Origin: CAYMGQ01 sp964390055
GTDB taxonomy: Bacteria; Bacillota; Clostridia; Peptostreptococcales; Natronincolaceae
DNA: 14,219 nucleotides
Direction of reading: 5' to 3'
Assembly: GCA_964390055.1 (NCBI GenBank)
Contig: CAYMGQ010000025.1
Coordinates: 1-14,219, forward strand
Below the pieces are notes generated by a model that saw only the letters and a list, made by a program, of their open reading frames with translations, did not search any database and was not told where the DNA came from. The position numbers were made by a program, and so were the translations under genes. Shown one piece after another: positions 1 to 6,777 of the stretch (position 1 is the first letter of the stretch; each line of letters starts with the position of its first letter).

Positions 1-275
1 CCTCCGCCAGCATTATGATGTACGTCTATGAACATATCTGCTTTGAACTCATCAGCCTTATTGCATCTTACTACATGATGCTCCCGGCTAGATTTGAAGT
101 GCTGATTGTATGGAGTTACATCCAACACTGTATGACCCTGTCGTTCCAACATAGGTACCAACAGCTTTACCGTCTCCTTGTTAAGATCCGCTTCCACGTA
201 CGGGTGCCGCACCGCCCCGGGGTCGAATACATTATTGATATATACGTTGTGTCCTGCTGAAACTGCTATCCTCAT
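1..275 (-). CDS. N-acetylmuramoyl-L-alanine amidase (Amidase_3 type endolysin), N-terminal part, runs off window
   Basis: First 91 codons of a zinc amidase that cuts the bond between N-acetylmuramic acid and L-alanine in peptidoglycan, acting as the phage endolysin. Seen: the protein begins MRIAVSAGHN, with His9 as the likely first zinc ligand. Glu28 lies in the segment just before a Leu-Asn pair, at the usual place for the second ligand. The segment FIDVHHNAGG matches the family S/D-x-H-x-N block, with His86 the third ligand. The ATG at 275-273 overlaps the holin stop in TAATG and is preceded by GGAGGG (281-286). The catalytic C-terminal Glu and any cell-wall-binding domain lie outside the window. 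Placement after a holin supports lysis. These first 240 bases are clearly richer in GC (about 47% by hand count) than the tail-tip genes. Confidence 0.9.
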   Translation of the reverse strand, partial: MRIAVSAGHNVYINNVFDPGAVRHPYVEADLNKETVKLLVPMLERQGHTVLDVTPYNQHFKSSREHHVVRCNKADEFKADMFIDVHHNAGG

Positions 276-532
276 TAAGCTTCCCTCCTATCTACAATAA
301 CTTTAATTTGTTTCACGTCTTGCTTTATTTCTGATACATCTCCCCTGGTACATTTAACCTCTTCCTTGATGTCTCTGGATAGACCTTGGATTATCTTCTG
401 ATTCTCCTCAATGGTCTGTTGATACTTCTTCTCCCTGTGCCTACTATCGTAGATAGTATACAGAAAGAGAACTACAAACAATGTTGCCCATATACCGTTG
501 TTAGCCGCGACCTTTAATAGTTGCTCTTCCAA
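275..532 (-). CDS. BhlA/UviB-like holin
   Basis: An 85-residue protein with one hydrophobic segment near the N-terminus (about residues 13-28, IWATLFVVLFLYTIY) and a charged, probably coiled-coil cytoplasmic tail rich in Lys, Glu and Gln. This is the layout of the BhlA/UviB family of phage and bacteriocin-associated holin-like proteins, which permeabilise the cytoplasmic membrane. The start is a TTG at 532-530: the only reading frame that follows the ribosome site at 542-548 and stays open. An ATG at 537-535 leads to a stop after seven codons. The stop overlaps the amidase start, giving a translationally coupled holin-endolysin pair. The family call rests on architecture and position. It could instead be a second holin component, but lysis is the likely role. 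Confidence 0.82.
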   Translation of the reverse strand: MEEQLLKVAANNGIWATLFVVLFLYTIYDSRHREKKYQQTIEENQKIIQGLSRDIKEEVKCTRGDVSEIKQDVKQIKVIVDRREA

Positions 533-541
533 CGCATCTCA

Positions 542-548
542 CCCCCCT
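542..548 (-). promoter_or_regulatory. Ribosome binding site that selects the TTG holin start
   Basis: AGGGGGG sits 9 bases upstream of the TTG at 532 on the minus strand. The in-frame codons upstream run straight into a TGA at 541-539, so TTG is the first usable codon of the long frame. The nearby ATG at 537 is both too close and in a dead frame. Confidence 0.6.
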
Positions 549-551
549 TCT

Positions 552-1097
552 CTAAACTGTAATATGTTGCTCTATTGATAAAGTACTATTGAAGCCGACT
601 CTTGAGTACCCCCTACACGATACTAGATAATCGCCGGGCTCCAGCGTCACAGTACCAGTTAGCTCATATGTTACTAAGTCCCTCCTAAAATAACCTTTAG
701 TGAAGTGTAACTTGTAACAGTAATAATTAGTTTGCTCTGGAGGCTCTATTACGTATTCTACTTCTCCATTTACCACTTGCAGTATTAAAGTAGGCGCTTT
801 GCCCTTATCTTTATTATACAGTGGAATTATTATCTTAGTATTGTCAGAGTAACGCTCTCTCCAAAATGCATAAGGACCTAATTGAGGAAAAGATCTTACA
901 CCATAACTTATTATCTCTTGTGAAGAAAATACCAAATTACTATTTGTAAATACTATAGGCACATCCATATCATCCGGTGCTATACGTCTACTAACAGTAC
1001 CTTCTAAGCTGTACACAGAGATAAATGGATCTAGTTCTGGTACCATTTCAATATCCTTGCCATTAAATGTCGCCACTTGTTTGAACTCCAGAATCAT
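552..1097 (-). CDS. Unrecognised 181-residue protein between tail fibre and holin
   Basis: I do not recognise this family. The protein begins MILEFKQVATFNGKD and ends IEQHITV. It shows no transmembrane segment or signal peptide, and its alternating hydrophobic pattern is typical of an all-beta protein. The segment TLEPGDYLVSCRGYSRVGFN near the end resembles a beta-sandwich edge as seen in small virion appendages. The frame is open up to 1139, but the ATG at 1097-1095 is preferred because GAGGGGG lies just ahead of it and starting at 1139 would bury the start far inside the fibre gene. Even so it overlaps the fibre 3' end by 35 bases. From position (after the fibre, before lysis) it is probably a tail-tip accessory or fibre assembly protein. 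That is inference only. Confidence 0.7.
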   Translation of the reverse strand: MILEFKQVATFNGKDIEMVPELDPFISVYSLEGTVSRRIAPDDMDVPIVFTNSNLVFSSQEIISYGVRSFPQLGPYAFWRERYSDNTKIIIPLYNKDKGKAPTLILQVVNGEVEYVIEPPEQTNYYCYKLHFTKGYFRRDLVTYELTGTVTLEPGDYLVSCRGYSRVGFNSTLSIEQHITV

Positions 1098-3120
1098 CTT
1101 CAACCCCCTCTCCGAATTGGACTGCACATGATACATCAATGACGTACTGGTCAGTCTTGTGAATCCCTTTTACTTTGTAGTCTGCTGTAATGGCTGCACC
1201 TTCCTCAGGTGCTGAATTGAATATAACTTCTGTGGTTCTAGGCTTGAAATCATGTAGGAACAAAGCGTGACCAGCAGTCGCTGCTACGAAACTACTATCT
1301 GGAGAAAAACCAACACACTTATAGTCATACCTATTACCGAATTTACCTACTGTGTCCCATGTGCCATCTAATCTTTTTGAAAAGAATACAGGTCCTCCTG
1401 TAGTTGTATTATTTACTATTACAATAGAATTAGCATTTCTCGACATAAAGACATCGCTTACATAACTTGGATTGTTGTATACGCTTGCATAATCTATCTC
1501 GGCGTCTTTTATCCAAGTACTTCCATCCCAAGTGCACACAAATATATTATAGTCAGTCCCAATATAGGCTACGGTACTTCCGTCTGAAGAACAGTTAACA
1601 GTTGTTACTTTTTCTACTGAAGGTAGGTCTGGGCGTCTTATCCATGCTCCATCAATCCAAACGTAGACATCTATACGTTTCGTACCGTTACTTGAAATTA
1701 CAATAACTGTTCCGTCATCAGACATATCTATGCTTTTTAGTTGTGTATTTGATGCGTTATAAACAATGTCCGGTCTAGCAATCCAATCACCATCAACTTT
1801 ATCAAAAACCTTGACGGTATTGCCATATAAGGCACCAATAGCAAGAACAGTACCATCTAAAGAAACTGCAATTTTACCAGCACCTGCAGTAAAATCTGGA
1901 ACTGTAATTGGTATATAAGTACCACCGACATACTCATAGCCTCTTAGGAAAGGTGCTGTGTCAGAGGATACAAATAAATGTGAACCATCTTCATCCATTG
2001 CTATTGCATAGCCATACTCATTAGCTGTAGGAGCAACGCTAAAACTCCTTTCTACTGGTGTAGTGCTTGATAAGTCAAATACACTTGATAAGTCATATAC
2101 ATTAAAATATGGAGAGAATCTATGAGCAAATCCAACAACCTTACCATCCCTTGAAAAACAAACATCTTGTCCAGTTGCATATTGTTGTAACCCACCAAAT
2201 CCCGGTATATCAAAATTATATGTTGCTCGCTTTTCCTGTGTGACTGTCGTAGCACTACCATCAACTTTTACAACTAAAGTTCCGCTGTCTATATTCTTAG
2301 ATGGTATGCTGAACCTTTTTGTAACACCATCACCTGTTCCTATTGGCACGTTTGTATAATGCTGTCCCTCAAAAATACCAACCGCTGGAAAAGCCACACG
2401 AAACATGCCAGAGAGTTCCAGCCCCATAACATGACCGTTTCCAGTATTAGTATCAAAACGTCTCACATCTGATTTACGCTTCTTATTTGCTACGTCTGCT
2501 GACCAGTATGAAGTGGATACTCTCCCTAGTATTGCACCATACCCTTCTCCGGGTAACAAACCAAATGAACCCCCTGGGCTAGAGCCACCAAGTAAATAAT
2601 TTAGCAAACTGTTACCTGTGGGCAAATTTATCAATTTTACTAACGGATTGTCAACAAGCGTTACAAACACAGTAGCATAGATGGTCACGATATCAGTGCT
2701 CGTCTTTTCAAAGGAAATGGGATTACCCTCGGCATCTTTTAACATTGCATGAGTGACTAGGTAGTTAGTTGATAAACTAGATGCAATTCCAACCTCAGTA
2801 ATCGTCTGCCCTACAAACTCTTCGGGGTTCAAAACTATTTTCCTTTTCCAACTCGATACTGGAAGGGCTTTTATGATTTCTTCTGTCACCGCTGACCTCG
2901 TTCCTAGATGACTAAACAAACTGGTTCTATCCGGCGTTGGCGTTCCAGTTCCTGTACCGAAGTGAATATTTCTGAAATACCCGTCGCCATTACACAACCT
3001 CGTCCACATCTGGTTAAGGATAATGTTGTATCCAACAAGTTCCCTATGTTCTCCTGTTTCAATGTTGTCGATATGCACATCGAACCTATTATGAATGTTT
3101 ACTTTTTGTTCCACATTCAT
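1063..3120 (-). CDS. Tail fibre / receptor-binding protein with an inserted beta-propeller
   Basis: A 685-residue tail-tip protein. Residues 1-160 resemble the N-terminal domain of clostridial and bacillal phage fibres, with the signature HFGTGTGTPTPDRTSLF around residue 55 and an EVGIASS block near 115. A Gly-rich segment follows (about 175-200). Near residue 257 a short domain opens with GTGDGVTKRFSIP and a VVKVDG strand, and it is completed only at residues 630-645 (TEVIFNSAPEEGAAITADY). Between these, residues 303-625 hold seven repeats of about 40-45 residues carrying SxDG turns (DVCFSRDGK, AIAMDEDGS, IAVSLDGT, IDMSDDGT, NCSSDGST, FMSRNANS, GFSPDSS), the pattern of a seven-blade propeller of WD40/YVTN type. 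Start ATG follows GGAGG by 8 bases. The role in host binding is inferred from architecture and position. Confidence 0.82.
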   Translation of the reverse strand: MNVEQKVNIHNRFDVHIDNIETGEHRELVGYNIILNQMWTRLCNGDGYFRNIHFGTGTGTPTPDRTSLFSHLGTRSAVTEEIIKALPVSSWKRKIVLNPEEFVGQTITEVGIASSLSTNYLVTHAMLKDAEGNPISFEKTSTDIVTIYATVFVTLVDNPLVKLINLPTGNSLLNYLLGGSSPGGSFGLLPGEGYGAILGRVSTSYWSADVANKKRKSDVRRFDTNTGNGHVMGLELSGMFRVAFPAVGIFEGQHYTNVPIGTGDGVTKRFSIPSKNIDSGTLVVKVDGSATTVTQEKRATYNFDIPGFGGLQQYATGQDVCFSRDGKVVGFAHRFSPYFNVYDLSSVFDLSSTTPVERSFSVAPTANEYGYAIAMDEDGSHLFVSSDTAPFLRGYEYVGGTYIPITVPDFTAGAGKIAVSLDGTVLAIGALYGNTVKVFDKVDGDWIARPDIVYNASNTQLKSIDMSDDGTVIVISSNGTKRIDVYVWIDGAWIRRPDLPSVEKVTTVNCSSDGSTVAYIGTDYNIFVCTWDGSTWIKDAEIDYASVYNNPSYVSDVFMSRNANSIVIVNNTTTGGPVFFSKRLDGTWDTVGKFGNRYDYKCVGFSPDSSFVAATAGHALFLHDFKPRTTEVIFNSAPEEGAAITADYKVKGIHKTDQYVIDVSCAVQFGEGVEDDSGVQTSGDI
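1104..1110 (-). promoter_or_regulatory. Ribosome binding site deciding the start of the 181-residue protein
   Basis: GAGGGGG lies 6 bases upstream of the ATG at 1097, inside the last codons of the fibre gene. No comparable purine tract precedes the upstream in-frame ATG codons at 1139 and 1136, so 1097 is taken as the real start. Confidence 0.6.
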
Positions 3121-3150
3121 ACCTTACACCTCCTAAACTTTTCTATACAT

Positions 3151-5187
3151 TTATAGTGGTTTATCTCCAACTTTAGTTACTACAAGACTAACATCCGTCA
3201 CTGTTCCTGCAAGGTGCTCGCCACCACTATGTATGCTACTGTAGTACACTTGAGTTACTACAAAACTAATATCTGTCACTATTCCTTCAAGGTATTCTGA
3301 AGAGAACCCAGTCGGTGGAACACCCTCTATGGTTAAGTTGATACTCTTACCATAATCATACAGACATGTATCTGAGATTCTGAATGCTAAGTAGTACGAA
3401 CCTGCCATATCGTACGTTAAAATAACATCTTGAGAAAAAGGCATTTCCTCTACTGTCTTTATCGTCAATACATTACCAGCTTCTTCTACAGTATCTATCG
3501 TAAATGACTGATTTGCTATGTTCTTCAGTACCAAAGACTCTTTCAAATTGTCCAATTCACATTCTAGTTCGTAATTGAACATTATTTGAATTGTCTTCTT
3601 ATCTGAGAAGCTAAGTCTTTCTGTGCCTATTATTTCCGGTGTAACATCAGCGGGACATACGTAGAACCTTTCAATTGCAACGGACGATTCTATGTGTTCA
3701 TCATCACTATACAGGTCAGGGTGCATTATCGGTGTTACTTCAAAAGTAACATCCGAAACACCTGCAACAAGATGTTCTGCTGGTGACGCCATACCTTCCC
3801 AGTATCTTTCTGTTACCATCAAGTAGTTAGTATCTTCTGCTTCAACTACTATAGCAAGCCTATAGTCATTTAGTCTTACAGCTACTACCCTAATAACGTT
3901 ATCGACAGTATCTAATAGTCTTAGCTCAGGTTGTATGGTTGTTATACCATCTAAGGTTACAATGTTTCTATAGTATGCTTTGGATTCTTTCACATAAGCT
4001 ATAAGCATTCCTTGATCTCTATCACTAAATGATATATTATTATATCCTCTTACCATTGAATGGTTTGTTACATTTGACGCTATTATAGAAGTAGGCATTA
4101 TATTATTCAAGTCTATAAACTCAAGATCGCCATTTAATCTTAATACAGTAGCGCTTGGATACTCAAAAGTAACGAATCTATAGCCATTAACTGCCTGAAC
4201 CCATGCACCGTCTGATTCAATTTTTATATCCTTAGCTGGACCTAAATTACTTATGGGCTCCCATGCTAGAGCATATTCTTGACTATACTCTCTACCTCTT
4301 ATTAATGCATTACCATTATCAATACCAGCAGCGAATACGTATGTTGGATCACTATAAGGGTTTGTTCTTCTCATAGTAATATCTCTTACATCAAAACCTA
4401 CCTCTATGATTCTACTAGCTAATCTACCCCCATCTATAGTGTAAAGCACACCATTAGGTTCGAATATAATTGAACCGTTAGACACTTGCGCGGTAACATA
4501 CATTGTATGAATACCAGCAAACTTGTATAAATAAGCGTGAGGTATGCCTATACTATTCCATCCTTGTTTTACAGAGTATGTTGATGGGGCATATAATTCA
4601 ACCACTTCATCGGTATAAAATCTAATAAAAACAGTACAATCTTCTAATGATATGAAATTTATCTGCAGATGCCCATTTACCGATGCAGACTCAAGAAGCC
4701 TAAGACTTATTACACCTATCGGGTTCTCTATTTGATCTATGCTAAATTTATGCCTATTTTCATAACTTAAAATTCTGGGTAATTCTTCACGAATATCGGT
4801 TAATAAATCTTCAAGAGGTGGTGTTGATACTACTAGAGATATATTTGATATAGTTATTTCTGTATCCGTATATATCTCGATTTTAAAATTATTATAAGGT
4901 CCTCCAGGTAATTCTATTTCTACATGTACTAAGCCTCTATTATCTACACAGTTTATTCTTTGATGAAATGTTGAGTCAATATGTACATCTACGAATATAT
5001 TAGGATTATAACTATCAGAAAAGATTGATGTTGCTAGTTGCAGCGTAGCACTAGTCGGTAGACTAATTATGTCACGCTGTTCTATATTGACCGAAGCTAC
5101 TCCATTCTTATTTAAGTATATTGCTTGCTCAGTAATAATACCGTTTGTTACACTCCATCTAGATATGTCCTTAGGCATAATGTCCAT
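3151..5187 (-). CDS. Multidomain tail-tip (baseplate/spike) protein, 678 residues
   Basis: A large all-beta protein between the hub and the fibre genes. Residues 1-125 look like a beta-sandwich of carbohydrate-binding type. The middle (about 260-480) has strand patterns ending in aromatic-rich turns, possibly a propeller or beta-helix, which I cannot assign. Around residue 480 comes the motif AEHLVAGVSDVTFEV. About 520-620 is an Ig-like domain of SwmB/Big type (KKTIQIMFN, then VLTIKT, then VILTYDMAGSYYLAF). The C-terminus holds two 26-residue repeats of the same motif (EYLEGIVTDISFVVT and EHLAGTVTDVSLVVT). The ATG overlaps the hub stop in TAATG and follows GGAGGTG. The precise role is unknown: a structural tip or adhesion protein is inferred. 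No peptidase or glycosidase catalytic motif was recognised. Confidence 0.72.
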   Translation of the reverse strand: MDIMPKDISRWSVTNGIITEQAIYLNKNGVASVNIEQRDIISLPTSATLQLATSIFSDSYNPNIFVDVHIDSTFHQRINCVDNRGLVHVEIELPGGPYNNFKIEIYTDTEITISNISLVVSTPPLEDLLTDIREELPRILSYENRHKFSIDQIENPIGVISLRLLESASVNGHLQINFISLEDCTVFIRFYTDEVVELYAPSTYSVKQGWNSIGIPHAYLYKFAGIHTMYVTAQVSNGSIIFEPNGVLYTIDGGRLASRIIEVGFDVRDITMRRTNPYSDPTYVFAAGIDNGNALIRGREYSQEYALAWEPISNLGPAKDIKIESDGAWVQAVNGYRFVTFEYPSATVLRLNGDLEFIDLNNIMPTSIIASNVTNHSMVRGYNNISFSDRDQGMLIAYVKESKAYYRNIVTLDGITTIQPELRLLDTVDNVIRVVAVRLNDYRLAIVVEAEDTNYLMVTERYWEGMASPAEHLVAGVSDVTFEVTPIMHPDLYSDDEHIESSVAIERFYVCPADVTPEIIGTERLSFSDKKTIQIMFNYELECELDNLKESLVLKNIANQSFTIDTVEEAGNVLTIKTVEEMPFSQDVILTYDMAGSYYLAFRISDTCLYDYGKSINLTIEGVPPTGFSSEYLEGIVTDISFVVTQVYYSSIHSGGEHLAGTVTDVSLVVTKVGDKPL
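3175..3293 (-). repeat. Two 41-base direct repeats in the 3' end of the 678-residue tail-tip gene
   Basis: Bases 3175-3215 and 3253-3293 match at 36 of 41 positions, spaced exactly 78 bases (26 codons) apart, and encode the E-x-L-x-G-x-V-T-D-x-S-x-V-V-T motif. A more diverged copy lies near 3733-3785 in the same gene. The differences are mostly at third codon positions. Confidence 0.85.
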
Positions 5188-6431
5188 TACAGTACCACCT
5201 CCTTATGCAGCACAGTGGTAGTACATGATAATGACCCAGTGTACTTATATGAATTTCTAATTACTACTCCCTCAAAACTTGTGTTATACTTATTACTTTC
5301 TATTAACACAGTATCACCAATTAAAATTGTAGGATCTCCTCTAGTCTCAATTTCTAGCACAGGTGCATTTAGCTCTGAGAATGCTTTATACATATTAAGT
5401 AGGTGTTGAGCATCTGTTATATTTTGTACAAAATAGTTTGAGTATATATTAGAGTTTTCTTCTATGCTGCCTAATTGCTTCATAACATATTTTATAACAT
5501 CTGCTGTAATGCTTATATCTGCTACACCTTCAGTAGGGCTATCAGTAACTAACTCTATAAAAGTAGAAGTGCCTTTAAAGATTATTTTGGCGTTAGGAAC
5601 ATTACGTATTACGCCTGTCACATAGTTAAGTACAGGCTTTGTGGACGCTTGATATACCCCAAGTGTATTGATACCTTCCATAATGCTCTCATTAGACAAC
5701 TGTAGCACATTTACATTTCTAACTATTTGAGGAATACCATATTCAACAACTACGTTACCCGAAAGTGTTGGCAGATTACTTTTGTTCTTAATAGCTACTA
5801 ATAATCTACTATCATTTATTAGATGCGGAGTAGTTAGAACAGGCCTTTTAAGAACAATATTTCCTTGTCTATCTACAATACAAAAAGTGCGCGTTGCTTC
5901 GCATAATTTATTTACTGTATCAGACCACGGTGCATCAGAAGAAAATACTTTTATTGTTGTCAAATTATCAGCTAGAATGCCTAAAGTACTACAGGCATCT
6001 TGTAGGTTGACGTCCAACAATATTTTAGGTATACGGTCCACATCTTTTAACTTATCTTGTATTTTATCTACAGCATCAATATTAGCTGTTCCAGAATGGC
6101 TATTGTAGCTCCAGTCTTGAACATAGAAGTCGCCTAAATCTAACCAATCAGTACTATGTGATTTTATTTCTAGTTTTAATTTAAGACCTCTTTTAATTAA
6201 GTTACTATATACTGAGGTAGTACTATTCGGATCAAATAATCCCCTTGGACTGTATAATGTAATAGATACTGTATTAGCTGATACATTACCATAAGGATAA
6301 CGAGAAGGCGATCCAGTCTCTTCTGTCCAATATACGTCTACAAGATAGTCATCTCTAGTAACTACCAAGGGCGTTGGGAAGTATACAGTAACGCGCATAT
6401 CTATTTTTCTTGAAATATCTGTATAAGACAT
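5187..6431 (-). CDS. Baseplate/tail hub protein (gp27-like)
   Basis: A 414-residue protein that should form the ring at the tail tip and connect the tube to the adsorption device. Residues 1-110 form a tube-like beta-barrel (NTVSITLYSPRGLFDPN is typical of hub proteins). LGDFYVQDWSYNSHSGTANI followed by A-x-D-K-I-x-D-K-L (about 95-130) is the switch into the second hub domain. A middle domain with DRQGNIVLKRP follows, and a C-terminal barrel includes TILIGDTVLIES. No endopeptidase or lysozyme domain is fused, unlike many Gram-positive phage tail hubs. The ATG at 6431 is chosen over a TTG at 6446 because the ribosome site overlaps the TTG. The family assignment rests on these motifs and on the position two genes after the tape measure gene. 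Confidence 0.8.
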   Translation of the reverse strand: MSYTDISRKIDMRVTVYFPTPLVVTRDDYLVDVYWTEETGSPSRYPYGNVSANTVSITLYSPRGLFDPNSTTSVYSNLIKRGLKLKLEIKSHSTDWLDLGDFYVQDWSYNSHSGTANIDAVDKIQDKLKDVDRIPKILLDVNLQDACSTLGILADNLTTIKVFSSDAPWSDTVNKLCEATRTFCIVDRQGNIVLKRPVLTTPHLINDSRLLVAIKNKSNLPTLSGNVVVEYGIPQIVRNVNVLQLSNESIMEGINTLGVYQASTKPVLNYVTGVIRNVPNAKIIFKGTSTFIELVTDSPTEGVADISITADVIKYVMKQLGSIEENSNIYSNYFVQNITDAQHLLNMYKAFSELNAPVLEIETRGDPTILIGDTVLIESNKYNTSFEGVVIRNSYKYTGSLSCTTTVLHKEVVL

Positions 6432-6435
6432 AGAA

Positions 6436-6444
6436 TCACCTCTC
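6436..6444 (-). promoter_or_regulatory. Ribosome binding site fixing the hub start at 6431
   Basis: GAGAGGTGA reads close to the full anti-Shine-Dalgarno complement and stands 4 bases before the ATG at 6431. It overlaps the TTG at 6446 and the TGA stop (6438-6436) of the preceding gene, so the TTG cannot be the start and the two genes are closely coupled. Confidence 0.65.
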
Positions 6445-6777
6445 AATAAAATTTACTGTTACATCTTTCCAATACCACCCCATATGTGTTCTATGCAGTC
6501 TGGCTTTTATAGGGCCGGCATATACAACAGCTTCTTCCTGTCTACCATTATCAACATAACCAAATGTAAAGAACACCTCATCAGTATCTATTAGTGAACG
6601 TAAATAATCATACTCCGCGCCTGACATGTGATCATAGACTAATAAGAATTTTCTCTTTTTAGCTATAAGGTCCATCTGCATATCACCAGAGGCTAAACGA
6701 ACAGCCTCGGTGATATTGTATCTCTCTACATCAAATGGATGAGGGCGCTTTATTTTATTACCATTAATAGTGTACAT
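6436..6777 (-). CDS. Small tail component, DUF6711-like
   Basis: A 113-residue protein between the tape measure and the hub. The start MYTINGNKIKRPHPFDVERY, a central ASGDMQMDLIAKKRKFLLVY, a DEVFFTFGYVDNG strand and the ending W-K-D-V-T-V-N-F-I-E-R follow the pattern I recall for DUF6711 proteins of Bacillota siphoviruses, which begin with an NG-x-x-I-x-x-P block, carry a D-x-I-A-x-K-R-K block and end in NFIE(K/R). It sits where a distal tail protein is normally found and is likely a tube-end or baseplate ring component; that role is inference. The ATG overlaps the tape measure stop in TAATG, so it is coupled to it. The family name is from memory. Confidence 0.68.
   Translation of the reverse strand: MYTINGNKIKRPHPFDVERYNITEAVRLASGDMQMDLIAKKRKFLLVYDHMSGAEYDYLRSLIDTDEVFFTFGYVDNGRQEEAVVYAGPIKARLHRTHMGWYWKDVTVNFIER

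Noticed and set aside
533..551. Possible transcription terminator between the 181-residue gene and the holin
   Set aside because: The 19-base gap holds only a ribosome site, with no stem followed by a T-run on the minus strand.
1243..3120. Fibre variable region of a diversity-generating retroelement
   Set aside because: No reverse transcriptase or template repeat in the window, and the C-terminus is not a C-type-lectin variable region with adenine-rich codons.
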